DNA of 64,000 nt from RGIG8244 sp045639325 (GTDB lineage: Bacteria > Verrucomicrobiota > Lentisphaeria > Victivallales > UBA1829), in assembly GCA_045639325.1 (NCBI GenBank), contig JAZUCU010000043.1, positions 1-64,000 on the forward strand. Direction: 5' to 3'. This document shows, piece by piece, positions 33,348 through 42,009 of the stretch (positions are counted from its first letter, which is position 1; the number at the start of each line of letters is the position of its first letter). The notes under the pieces were generated by a model that made no database searches, had not been told where the DNA came from, and saw nothing but the letters and a program-made list of their open reading frames with translations. Position numbers and translations under genes: made by a program.

Positions 33348-34849
33348 TGCCGGACACACGTTGTGATTATCTGGTTCTGGGGAGTGGTATCAGCGGGATG
33401 GCGCAAGCTGTATTCCTGGCTGAGACCGGGGCGTCTGTTGTCCTGCTGGAACGGTCATCGGTTCCCGGCGGCTCCATGCAGCGTTTCCGGCGTGGTGGGA
33501 TCGGTTTGGATACCGGATTCCATTTTACGGGCGGCATTCCCGGATGTTTTGAAGATATGCTGAAAATTGCAGGCGTGTTTGACGAACTGCAGCCGGTCCG
33601 TGTTGGTCTGGATTTATATTTTACGAAAACGGATCACCGTTATACTTTGCCCCGCGGTCATGAAGCGGTGGAAGATTATCTGGTATCCTGTTTTCCTGAA
33701 CAGGCGGAAGGGATCCGTCAATTTTTACAGCTGGAACGGAAGATTGCGGAAACGACGCCGCTGTTTGATGTTCTTGTGGATAATGCTTCCATTTTCAATC
33801 CTGCATACGGTGAATCGGATTATTTCACGCTGGAAGAAGCGATGGACCGTTATCAGCTTTCCGGGGAAGCCCGTGCGATTCTCTGTGGTTCTGTGACATG
33901 TCACGGAACGCCGCCGTCTGAAATTTCACTTTCCGGTCATTGCCGTATCAATTACGGATTGTATCATGACTTGCTGCGATTCAAAGGCGGCGGTGATTCG
34001 GTTGTAAAAGCGTTGATGAAACGGGCGGCGGAACTGCATGTGGATTTCCGCAGCAGCTGTACGGTTCGTGAATTCGGTGCACTGCAGGGCGGTGGCCGGG
34101 TAACGAGTGCAACGTTGACTGATGGCAGTGAGATTTATTTTGATTCCTGTATTTTCACGATTCACCCGTCTGATATTCTGGCATATCTGCCGAAAGAGAA
34201 AGTCAGCGATCTTTTCCGTGAGCGAGTGAATGAGTTTCAGGAAACTTGCGGATTTACAACGGTTCATTGCAAAGTGGATCAGGATGTACCCGGATTCCGG
34301 GAGGAACTCTGTTCCGTTCTGAGTACCGAAAATATGAATGATGCCATTCTCTGCCGGAATGGGGAAAATGCGACCGGTATCATGCTTTCTGAAGAAACCG
34401 ATTCTTCCGGAACACCCTGCCGGATTGCCACCATGTTCCAAAGTACTCCGGTTGATGAATTGAATGAGTGGATGGCGACGTCCACCGGTCAGCGCGGGGA
34501 ATCTTATGCGGCTTATAAGAAACAGAAAATGGAATCGATTCTCCGGGATCGTCTGTTCCGTGCTTATCCGCAATTTGAAGGTCACATCCAGGTATTGGAT
34601 TGTGCTACACAGTTGACGTTCCGCGATTGGTTGTCGCCCACCGGTTCCGCGTATGGAATCCGTCAGAAAATTGGGCAGAACAACCTGTTTGGACGTTTAC
34701 CGGTCCGCAACTTTTATGTTTGCGGGCAAAGTTCGATGCTGCCCGGGGTATTCGGCGCCATGCTGTCATCGCTTGTATTATTCCGCAAAATGATGGGTGA
34801 AGAAGTGTATCGTAACATAGTGTCAGAACAACTGGGGAGGAACTCATGA
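33347..34849 (+). CDS. CrtI/retinol-saturase-like FAD-dependent oxidoreductase
   Basis: A 500-aa flavoprotein of the phytoene-desaturase/carotenoid isomerase-like family. The N-terminal dinucleotide fold is LGSGISGMAQAVFLAETGA (8-26), ending in the acidic LLERS, then PGGSMQRF. The C-terminal FAD motif NFYVCGQSSMLPGVFGAMLSS (about 461) is also present. Relatives add, remove or isomerise double bonds in polyenes. It overlaps both neighbours (KR by 1 bp, KS by 4 bp), so it is an integral part of the operon. It should act on an acyl or polyene chain built by the KS/KR/ACP set. Confidence 0.88.
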   Translation: MPDTRCDYLVLGSGISGMAQAVFLAETGASVVLLERSSVPGGSMQRFRRGGIGLDTGFHFTGGIPGCFEDMLKIAGVFDELQPVRVGLDLYFTKTDHRYTLPRGHEAVEDYLVSCFPEQAEGIRQFLQLERKIAETTPLFDVLVDNASIFNPAYGESDYFTLEEAMDRYQLSGEARAILCGSVTCHGTPPSEISLSGHCRINYGLYHDLLRFKGGGDSVVKALMKRAAELHVDFRSSCTVREFGALQGGGRVTSATLTDGSEIYFDSCIFTIHPSDILAYLPKEKVSDLFRERVNEFQETCGFTTVHCKVDQDVPGFREELCSVLSTENMNDAILCRNGENATGIMLSEETDSSGTPCRIATMFQSTPVDELNEWMATSTGQRGESYAAYKKQKMESILRDRLFRAYPQFEGHIQVLDCATQLTFRDWLSPTGSAYGIRQKIGQNNLFGRLPVRNFYVCGQSSMLPGVFGAMLSSLVLFRKMMGEEVYRNIVSEQLGRNS

Positions 34850-36066
34850 ATAACCGTCGGGTTGTAATAACAGGCTGCGGCATCAGTTCTGCATTGGGAA
34901 ATACTCCGCAGGAATTGTTTCAGCGTTTGAGTGAAAATCAAAGTGCGGTGAAACGGATGGAACATTGGGATATTCCGCTTCATGCGGCTCCCGTCAGTTT
35001 GACCGATGCCGAAATCAAAAGCATGTCCCGCGGCGTCCGCCGTTCCATGGGGCGTTTGGCGATGATGTCCGCCCTGGCGGCAAAGCGTGCTGCCGATGAT
35101 GCAGGGTTGACGAATGACGAATTGACATGCGGCAGAACGGGTTGTGTTGCCGGATCCACCATGGGATCCTCCGAAACATTGGAAGAATCGTTCCGCATTC
35201 TGTTGAATGGGAATGGAATGAGTGATATTTCCCCGATGGCATTTTTCAAGAGTGCCTCTCATACTGCGTCCTTTAATGCAGCAAATTATCTGAATATAAC
35301 GGGTTATGTTTATTCTCCCTCCGCGGCATGTGCATCGGGTATGCAATCCGTGGGGATTGGTGACAATCTGGTTCGTTCCGGCATGCAGGATGTGGTTTTC
35401 TGCGGCGGCGCGGATGAAGTCACCCGTGTTGTTTCCGGCTGTTTTGAGTTGATGGAAGCCCATGCGCCGGACAGTGAGGATCCGGCGGGAGCGCCGCGCC
35501 CGTTTGAACGGAATCGCAAAGGTTTGGTTTGCGGGGAAGGTGCGGCGTTTGTTGTTCTGGAAGAATACGAACATGCACGGAAACGCGGTGCAAAAATCTA
35601 TGGCGAAATTTACGGCTATTCCACCTGCCGCTGTCCGGATCAGGTCAGCCAGTCCGATCACCGTTCCATTTATCGTTGTCTGCAGGAAGTGTATCGGAAT
35701 GCGGAACTCCCTGTTTCTGCGACGGATTACATCAGTGCCCATGCCACCTCGACCCGTCAGGGTGACCAGGCGGAGGCGGAAGCCCTGCGTAATTTCTTTG
35801 GCGACACGGTTCCGTTAAGCAGTCTGAAAGGCCACCTCGGACACACCCTTGGTGCATCCGGTGTGCTGGAAATGATTGCGGCGTTGGAAATGATGAATGC
35901 ATCTTATCTGATTCCGACACGTAATCTGGAAGAGATTGCGCCGGAATGTGAAGGCTTGTATCATTTGCAGCGCGGGATGGAAAAAGAAATATCCGTTATT
36001 CTGAAAAACTGTTTTGCCTTTGGCGGAATCAATACCACTTTACTTTTTGGAAAATTAAAATCTTAA
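34846..36066 (+). CDS. Beta-ketoacyl-ACP synthase (KS, FabF-like)
   Basis: A 406-aa condensing enzyme with the full Cys-His-His triad: SAACASGMQS (Cys near 163), SAHATSTRQGD (His near 302) and LKGHLGHTLGASG (His near 335). The glycine-rich end FGGINTTLLFG is typical of FabF-type synthases. It is more divergent in the N-terminal third than housekeeping FabF. No second KS or chain-length factor is present, which argues against standard aryl-polyene or type II aromatic clusters. It extends an acyl chain on the ACP encoded next. Confidence 0.92.
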   Translation: MNNRRVVITGCGISSALGNTPQELFQRLSENQSAVKRMEHWDIPLHAAPVSLTDAEIKSMSRGVRRSMGRLAMMSALAAKRAADDAGLTNDELTCGRTGCVAGSTMGSSETLEESFRILLNGNGMSDISPMAFFKSASHTASFNAANYLNITGYVYSPSAACASGMQSVGIGDNLVRSGMQDVVFCGGADEVTRVVSGCFELMEAHAPDSEDPAGAPRPFERNRKGLVCGEGAAFVVLEEYEHARKRGAKIYGEIYGYSTCRCPDQVSQSDHRSIYRCLQEVYRNAELPVSATDYISAHATSTRQGDQAEAEALRNFFGDTVPLSSLKGHLGHTLGASGVLEMIAALEMMNASYLIPTRNLEEIAPECEGLYHLQRGMEKEISVILKNCFAFGGINTTLLFGKLKS

Positions 36067-36083
36067 CATAAAGGATAGAAAAC

Positions 36084-36344
36084 ATGACAAGAGAAGAAAT
36101 CATTGAAGCAGTGAATGCCGCATTTGAGGATATGGAAATCCCGGCAGAAGAATTGACTCCTGAGAAAGAATTTTTCAAAGATCTGGGCCTTGACAGTCTG
36201 GATATGGTGGAGCTGATGATCAGTCTTCAGCGTAAATTCGGAATCCAGCTCCGTCAGAACGAAGAAATCAAGAAAGTCCGTACACTCAACGACATTTACG
36301 ATTTCTTTGAAAAAATGGATGCAGAACGTTCCAAAGGTCAATAA
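36084..36344 (+). CDS. Acyl carrier protein
   Basis: An 86-aa acidic four-helix carrier protein. The 4'-phosphopantetheine Ser is in LGLDSLDMVELM (about residues 37-48), and the flanking helix FFKDLGLDSLD is typical. It lies 17 bp after the KS with RBS AAGGAT. Possession of a private ACP supports a dedicated biosynthetic operon rather than primary fatty-acid synthesis. Confidence 0.94.
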   Translation: MTREEIIEAVNAAFEDMEIPAEELTPEKEFFKDLGLDSLDMVELMISLQRKFGIQLRQNEEIKKVRTLNDIYDFFEKMDAERSKGQ

Positions 36345-36347
36345 AAC

Positions 36348-37109
36348 GTGAACGTTTCTCTGTTTGTTTATTGCCAGATGCTTTTCTGGGGGGTTCTGTA
36401 TTGTTTGATCGTCCTCCCCCCGTTTTTTCTTTTTGCACTGGTTACCGGTTTACGTAAATCGGTGTATCTTGGACCATTACGGCAGTTGATTGTCGGGTTC
36501 GGCAAAGTGATGCTCGGACTTGGCATTTATCCTTATATCCGTATCCGGTATGAGGATAAATCGGGGACAGGCAATGCGCCGGTGCAGAAAGCAATTATCG
36601 TATTAAATCATCGATCCGGCAGCGATCCATTTCTTGTTGCACATTTTCCTCTGGGAAAAGCCCCGGTCATGGCTGTGAACGGGTGGCCGATGCGTTTGCC
36701 GTTTTTCGGTTTCTTTGCCCGGAAAGCGGAATATATTGATGTCACCCGCCAGTCTTATGAGGAAACCCGGGAACAGACTCTGAAAGCATTGGCGGAAGGC
36801 TATTCCGTTGTTGCATTCCCCGAAGGAACCCGTTCCGGTTCCAAAGAGATGAATCAATTCCACGGGACATTTTTCCGTATTGCGAAAGATGCCGGTGTGC
36901 CGATTATCCCGATTGCAGTTGCAGGCAATGAAAAAGTTCCGGACAGACAATTCCGGATGTTTACCGGCAAAATCATTATCCGGCGTCTCCCTGCCATTTC
37001 TGCGGAAGAAGTGCAGTCTACTGCATTGTATCCGCTGAAAGAACGGGTTCGCCGTGCCCTGATAGAAGAAACCAGAGAAATGGATGAGGTTCTGGCTCAT
37101 GAAAAATAA
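36348..37109 (+). CDS. Lysophospholipid acyltransferase (PlsC-like, LPLAT family)
   Basis: A 253-aa membrane-associated acyltransferase beginning with a hydrophobic N-terminus (residues 5-33). The catalytic H-x4-D box is NHRSGSD (about 86-92) and the substrate-binding box is FPEGTRSGS (about 164-172), followed by GVPIIPIAVAGNE. The start codon is GTG at 36348, 3 bp after the ACP stop. In this operon it probably transfers the finished acyl chain from ACP to a glycerol phosphate or other hydroxyl acceptor. Confidence 0.9.
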   Translation: MNVSLFVYCQMLFWGVLYCLIVLPPFFLFALVTGLRKSVYLGPLRQLIVGFGKVMLGLGIYPYIRIRYEDKSGTGNAPVQKAIIVLNHRSGSDPFLVAHFPLGKAPVMAVNGWPMRLPFFGFFARKAEYIDVTRQSYEETREQTLKALAEGYSVVAFPEGTRSGSKEMNQFHGTFFRIAKDAGVPIIPIAVAGNEKVPDRQFRMFTGKIIIRRLPAISAEEVQSTALYPLKERVRRALIEETREMDEVLAHEK

Positions 37110-38397
37110 TCATTTTGTTTACGATCCGGCGTGCGAAACACGCACCGCAGAAGAATGGAACGTCATTCAGACCGATATTCTGCGCAGACAGCTGGAATTC
37201 TGCCGCGATAACTCTCCTCATTACGGAAATGTACTCAAAGGTATGGATTTCTCCAATTTCCATGTGGAAGATTTGCCATCCCTGCCGCTGACGGATAAGG
37301 CTGCTCTTGCGGCGGACCCGGATTCTTTCCGTGCTGTGCCCATGGCGGAAATCGAAGATATTGCGTTTTCTTCCGGTACAACAGGACGCCCCTGCAAGAT
37401 CATGTATTCCCGCAGCGATATGGCGCGTCTTGCCTATAATGAACATCGTGCATTGGCAACATCCGGCATCACCCGGGATGATATTGTGCTGTTGACCTGT
37501 ACTCTTGACCGTTGTTTTATTGCCGGACTTGCCTATTATCAGGGCGTCCGCAGCATCGGAGCGGCAGGTGTCAGAAACGGATTGAATACGATTGAAAGTC
37601 ATGCCGAAATTTTCAAGGAATTGCGCCCGAGTGTGGTGATCGGTGTGCCGTCCTTCCTGCGTCATCTGGGGCAGGGATTGCGTGATCGGAACATTGATAT
37701 GTCCTGCATCAAACGTCTGGTCTGTATCGGTGAGCCGGTACGTGACCGCCGTATGAACATTACAGGTCTCTGCAATCAGGTGGAGAATGTGTGGGGTACA
37801 AAGATTCATTCGACCTATGCTTCCAGTGAAATCATCACCAGTTTCTGTGAATGTGAAGCCCATAATGGCGGACACCTGATTCCGGAACTTGTCGTAGCGG
37901 AAATCATTGATGATAAAGGTAATATCCTTCCGGATGGCGAATGTGGTGAATTGGTTTTGACCGCATTGCAGACAACCGGTATGCCGTTGATCCGGTTCCG
38001 GACGGGTGATATTACGTTCAAAATTTCGGAACCCTGCAGCTGCGGACGTCAGACGCCCCGGATCGGTCCGATTCTCGGCAGAAAAGCCCAGATGTTGAAA
38101 TGCAAAGGCACGACATTGTTCCCGCAAGTTGTTTTCTCCGCATTGGATACGGCGGAAGACGTGTTGGACTATTACGTTGTTGTCACGGGTGAAGATCTTT
38201 CTGATCATCTTGATGTTTATGTTGCATTGAAGAACCCGGGCGGCGATCTGGATGGTATCCGTTCGAAATTGCAGGCGGTGTGCCGTATGAACGTTCCGGT
38301 GTATGAAAAAACAGCGGAAGAAGTGCGCACGCAGGTCTTTTCCCGGTCCCGGAAACCGATCCGGTTTGTCGATTTGCGTAAAAAGATGGAACTCTGA
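37084..38397 (+). CDS. AMP-forming CoA/ACP ligase of the phenylacetate-CoA ligase (PaaK/CapK) type
   Basis: A 437-aa adenylate-forming enzyme. The ATP loop is FSSGTTGRPCKIMYS (about 97-111). ASSEIITSFCECEAHNGGHL (about 245) and RFRTGDITF...CSCGRQTPRIG (about 305-325) match PaaK-type ligases, with a compact C-terminal domain. Start 37084 overlaps the acyltransferase by 26 bp; an ATG at 37099 is an equally plausible start. It would activate a carboxylic acid starter, perhaps aryl or fatty acid, for the ketosynthase, or load the ACP directly. The operon ends here; 100 bp later the next gene has its own strong promoter. Confidence 0.88.
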   Translation: MRFWLMKNNHFVYDPACETRTAEEWNVIQTDILRRQLEFCRDNSPHYGNVLKGMDFSNFHVEDLPSLPLTDKAALAADPDSFRAVPMAEIEDIAFSSGTTGRPCKIMYSRSDMARLAYNEHRALATSGITRDDIVLLTCTLDRCFIAGLAYYQGVRSIGAAGVRNGLNTIESHAEIFKELRPSVVIGVPSFLRHLGQGLRDRNIDMSCIKRLVCIGEPVRDRRMNITGLCNQVENVWGTKIHSTYASSEIITSFCECEAHNGGHLIPELVVAEIIDDKGNILPDGECGELVLTALQTTGMPLIRFRTGDITFKISEPCSCGRQTPRIGPILGRKAQMLKCKGTTLFPQVVFSALDTAEDVLDYYVVVTGEDLSDHLDVYVALKNPGGDLDGIRSKLQAVCRMNVPVYEKTAEEVRTQVFSRSRKPIRFVDLRKKMEL

Positions 38398-38409
38398 TCA
38401 AGTTTTGAT

Positions 38410-38438
38410 TTGAAAAGATGCCATTGACGTATTATATT
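38410..38438 (+). promoter_or_regulatory. Strong promoter of the phosphofructokinase gene
   Basis: TTGAAA (38410-38415), 17-bp spacer, TATATT (38433-38438), 60 bp before the ATG. It fits a highly expressed gene, in line with the strong codon bias downstream. Confidence 0.7.
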
Positions 38439-38497
38439 ATATAAATAACCAGAAAACTTTTTAACTTTAATAACCAAAACCAAGCAAGAGGTGTGAA

Positions 38498-40150
38498 ATG
38501 TCGGAAATCTCCGCACTCCAGAAAGTACGCTCTGCGTATCAGCCCAAATTGCCTGCTGCTCTCCGCGCAGGTGCAAAAGTCGTCGTAACAAAAGGCAATC
38601 CGCTCCCCGCATTTGCCGATACAGAAAAAATCTCCCAGCTGTTCCCCAGCACCAGTAACATGCCTGACCTGCGTTTCGCCGCCGGTTCCGGTGAAAAAGG
38701 CGAAGCCATCAATGCTGCTGTGATTCTCTCCGGCGGACAGGCTCCCGGCGGTCACAACGTTATCGCTGGTATCTACGATGGTCTGAAATCCATCAACCCC
38801 AACTCCAAACTCTACGGTTTCAAAGGCGGTCCCAGCGGTCTTGTTGACAACAAATATGTTGAAATCACAGACGATTTCATGGATGCATACCGCAACACCG
38901 GCGGATTTGATATGATCGGTTCCGGCAGAACAAAATTGGAATTGCCCGAACAGTTTGACAAAGCCCGTGAAAACTGCGAAAAACTCAATATCAAAGCTAT
39001 CATCATCATCGGTGGTGACGACTCCAACACAAACGCATGTCTTCTCGCTGAATACTACAAGGCTCAGAACGCCGGTATCCAGGTTGTCGGCTGCCCGAAA
39101 ACCATCGACGGCGACTTGAAGAACGCTTTCGTTGAAACATCTTTCGGTTTCGATACAGCTTGCAAAGTTTACAGCGAACTCATCGGTAACATTGCCCGCG
39201 ATGCCAACTCTGCAAAGAAATACTGGCACTTCATCAAATTGATGGGCCGTTCTGCTTCTCACATCGCTCTGGAATGTATCCTCCGCACACATGTCAACAA
39301 AGCTATCATCTCTGAAGAAGTTGCAGCGAAAAAACAGACCATTTCTGAAATCGTTAACGACCTCGCTGACATGATTGCAGCACGTGCAGAAAACAAAGAA
39401 AACTTCGGTGTGATCCTGATCCCGGAAGGCTTGATCGAATTCATCCCCGAAATGAAAGTTCTCATCGCTGAGCTCAACGATGCTCTCGCTAAGAATGCTG
39501 AAAAATTCGCAGCAATCACAACCAATGCAGAAAAACTCGCATTCGTTGAAACTCTCCTCACAGCTGAAAGCGCAGCTGTTTACAAAAATCTGCCCGATGC
39601 TATCCGCCTCCAGCTCTCCATGGACCGCGACCCCCACGGCAACGTTCAGGTTTCTCTCATCGAAACAGAAAAACTGTTGGTCGAACTCGTCAAGAAAGAA
39701 TTGGCAGCCCGCAAGAAAGCCGGCACATTCAATGGCAAATTCTCTTCTCAGACTCACTTCTTCGGTTATGAAGGCCGTTGCTCTGCTCCCTCCAACTTCG
39801 ACGCAGACTACTGCTACAGCCTCGGTTACAATGCCGCTGCTATCCTCGGCGCTGGTGCCACCGCTTACATGTCCTATGTCGGTAACCTGGTGAAACCCGC
39901 TAACGAATGGATCGCCGGTGCAGTTCCGCTGACCGCTATGATGAACGTGGAACACCGTCACGGCGAAGACAAGCCCGTGATCAAGAAAGCATTGGTCGAA
40001 TTGGATGCAGCTCCGTTCAAAGCTTATGCAGCCATCCGCGCTGACTGGGCTGTGAACACATCCTACATCTATCCCGGCCCGATCCAGTATTTCGGCCCTG
40101 CTGAAGTCTGCGATCAGACCACAGAAACACTCAAACTCGAACATCAGTAA
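38498..40150 (+). CDS. pfp: Pyrophosphate--fructose 6-phosphate 1-phosphotransferase (long, plant-beta-like type)
   Basis: A 550-aa PPi-dependent phosphofructokinase of the long clade. The motifs are SGGQAPGGHNV (about 76-86), FKGGPSGL (about 107), IIGGDDSNTNA (about 167-177; the Asp after GGD marks PPi specificity), PKTIDGDL (about 200-207; catalytic Asp) and MGRSASHIALEC (about 248). It replaces or complements ATP-PFK in glycolysis and is reversible. Codon use is markedly skewed (CTC for Leu, GAA, AAC, TCT) compared with neighbours, which indicates high expression. RBS AAGAGGTG precedes the ATG. Confidence 0.95.
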   Translation: MSEISALQKVRSAYQPKLPAALRAGAKVVVTKGNPLPAFADTEKISQLFPSTSNMPDLRFAAGSGEKGEAINAAVILSGGQAPGGHNVIAGIYDGLKSINPNSKLYGFKGGPSGLVDNKYVEITDDFMDAYRNTGGFDMIGSGRTKLELPEQFDKARENCEKLNIKAIIIIGGDDSNTNACLLAEYYKAQNAGIQVVGCPKTIDGDLKNAFVETSFGFDTACKVYSELIGNIARDANSAKKYWHFIKLMGRSASHIALECILRTHVNKAIISEEVAAKKQTISEIVNDLADMIAARAENKENFGVILIPEGLIEFIPEMKVLIAELNDALAKNAEKFAAITTNAEKLAFVETLLTAESAAVYKNLPDAIRLQLSMDRDPHGNVQVSLIETEKLLVELVKKELAARKKAGTFNGKFSSQTHFFGYEGRCSAPSNFDADYCYSLGYNAAAILGAGATAYMSYVGNLVKPANEWIAGAVPLTAMMNVEHRHGEDKPVIKKALVELDAAPFKAYAAIRADWAVNTSYIYPGPIQYFGPAEVCDQTTETLKLEHQ

Positions 40151-40177
40151 GATTCAGAAGAGAAAAGAGCTACGTTC

Positions 40178-40495
40178 ATGAGCGGTAAGAATAACGGAAC
40201 TATTGACGTATCGCAGGTCGCTGCTCTGGCACGGTTGGAAATCCCTGCCGGTCAGACAGAAAAACTTCAGGCGGAAATGGAAGCCATCGTCGGCTATGTG
40301 GAAATGTTGTCCGAACTCGATGTGGATGGTATTGAACCTACAGCACACGCTGTCGACCGGGTCAATGTCATGCGCGATGATGTGGCTGGACAGCCGCGCA
40401 GCAGAGAAGATATGCTTGCAAACGCACCCGCAACTGTAGATGGTGAACTCGTGCGCGTCCCCAGGATGCTGCCCGGTGAAGAGGAGACTGCATAA
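40178..40495 (+). CDS. gatC: Asp-tRNA(Asn)/Glu-tRNA(Gln) amidotransferase subunit C
   Basis: A 105-aa GatC, which bridges GatA and GatB in the transamidosome. The typical elements DVSQVAALARLEIP, ELDVDGIEPTAH and MRDDV are present. Its stop overlaps the gatA start (TAATG). gatB is not adjacent and lies outside this window, a common arrangement in deep-branching bacteria. Confidence 0.95.
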   Translation: MSGKNNGTIDVSQVAALARLEIPAGQTEKLQAEMEAIVGYVEMLSELDVDGIEPTAHAVDRVNVMRDDVAGQPRSREDMLANAPATVDGELVRVPRMLPGEEETA

Positions 40496-41982
40496 TGTTG
40501 AATATCGATCCCGTTACCCTTTCCCTGCGTCAGGCAGCGGAACTTCTTGCCGCCGGAAGCTGCTCTTCCGTCGAGCTGTGTCAAGCCTTTATCGCCAGAG
40601 CAGAAGAAGTGGACGGCAAAGTTCATGCCCTTCTCGCTCTGGATAAAGAAGATGTCCTGAAACAGGCTGCTGCCGCTGACGCTCGCCGCGCCGCCGGTAA
40701 ACCCCTCAGTGCTCTGGATGGTGTACCTGTTACCCTGAAAGATAACATTGCGGCGGAAGGTCAGCCCTGTACCTGTGCATCCAAAATTCTCGAAGGCTTC
40801 CGCTCTCCTTACGATGCATTCGTAACCCAAAAACTCAAACAGGCAGGATGTGTATTGTTCGGACGTGCCAACATGGACGAATTCGCCATGGGCTCTTCCT
40901 GTGAAAACAGTGCATATCTGAAAACCGCCAACCCCTGGGATCTTTCCAGAGTTCCCGGCGGTTCTTCCGGCGGTTCTGCTGCCGCTGTCGCTGCCGGTAT
41001 CACGACTGCCGCTCTCGGTTCCGATACCGGCGGTTCTATCCGTCAGCCCGCTTCTTTCTGCGGGATTGTCGGTTTGAAACCCACTTACGGCAGAATTTCC
41101 CGTAACGGTCTTGTGGCGTTCGCATCCAGTCTTGACCAGATCGGACCCATGACAAAGACGGTTTATGATGCCGCTTTGCTGTATGATATGATTGCCGGAC
41201 AGGATCCTCTGGATTCCACCAGTCTTCCTTATGAAAATGAAGGCTGTGCCGAATATCTTGCATCACAGGAAAACAACTTCAGTCTGAAAGGCATCCGTAT
41301 CGGTTTGCCTAAAGAATATGTTTCTCTGGAAGGTGTTACACCCGGTGTTCAGAAGGTCATGGAAAAATCCATGGAAACTTTGAAATCTCTCGGTGCCACA
41401 TTCACAGAAATTTCTCTGCCCCATACAAAATATGCTATGGCATGTTATTATATTGTGGCAACTGCGGAAGCAAGTGCAAACCTGGAACGGTTTGACGGCG
41501 TCCGCTATGGACATCGTTCCGCTGAGTCCGACTCCCTGACTTCCATGTACATGAAGTCCCGTGGAGAAGGGTTCGGTCCCGAAGTGCAGCGTCGTATCAT
41601 GCTCGGTACTTACGTGTTGAGCAGCGGATACTATGATGCATATTACCTGCGCGCCCAGAAAGTCCGTACGCTTTTGCGCCGTGACTTTGAAAACGCTTAT
41701 AAAGAATGTGATTTGATCTTTACACCGGTCAGCCCCGTTCCTGCATTCCGTTTCAATGAAAAATCCGATCCGCTGCAGATGTATCTCTCCGATATCTTCA
41801 CAACGGCATTGAATCTTTCCGGTGATTGCGGTATCAGCATTCCCGCCGGACTGGATGAAGAAACCGGTATGCCGGTCGGTATTCAGCTCATGGCTGGTGC
41901 TTTCCGCGAAAAATCACTGCTTTATGCGGCTGCGGCATTTGAAGCAGCAAGAGAGCAGAAGGTATTCCGCGCCCCGCTGTGA
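40495..41982 (+). CDS. gatA: Asp-tRNA(Asn)/Glu-tRNA(Gln) amidotransferase subunit A
   Basis: A 495-aa amidase-signature glutaminase that supplies ammonia for transamidation. The Lys-Ser-cisSer triad is visible: the Lys in VTLKDNI (about 78-84), the glycine/serine stretch PGGSSGGSAAAVAAG (about 152) and SDTGGSIRQPASFCG (about 176). The N-terminal helix and length are those of GatA rather than other amidases. It follows gatC with a one-base overlap. Confidence 0.96.
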   Translation: MLNIDPVTLSLRQAAELLAAGSCSSVELCQAFIARAEEVDGKVHALLALDKEDVLKQAAAADARRAAGKPLSALDGVPVTLKDNIAAEGQPCTCASKILEGFRSPYDAFVTQKLKQAGCVLFGRANMDEFAMGSSCENSAYLKTANPWDLSRVPGGSSGGSAAAVAAGITTAALGSDTGGSIRQPASFCGIVGLKPTYGRISRNGLVAFASSLDQIGPMTKTVYDAALLYDMIAGQDPLDSTSLPYENEGCAEYLASQENNFSLKGIRIGLPKEYVSLEGVTPGVQKVMEKSMETLKSLGATFTEISLPHTKYAMACYYIVATAEASANLERFDGVRYGHRSAESDSLTSMYMKSRGEGFGPEVQRRIMLGTYVLSSGYYDAYYLRAQKVRTLLRRDFENAYKECDLIFTPVSPVPAFRFNEKSDPLQMYLSDIFTTALNLSGDCGISIPAGLDEETGMPVGIQLMAGAFREKSLLYAAAAFEAAREQKVFRAPL

Positions 41983-42009
41983 TTACAAAATCAGGAGTTT
42001 TGATCGAGC

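Noticed and set aside
36450..36462. TTTACGTAAA inside the acyltransferase gene as a LacI operator
   Set aside because: It is within coding sequence far from any promoter; probably chance.
32619..38397. Standard aryl-polyene or flexirubin cluster
   Set aside because: No second ketosynthase, dehydratase or ammonia-lyase gene is present; the gene set does not match those clusters fully.
38432..40144. 570-aa open frame antisense to the phosphofructokinase
   Set aside because: It mirrors a clearly recognised gene; its length results from that gene's biased codons. No ribosome-binding site and no family resemblance.
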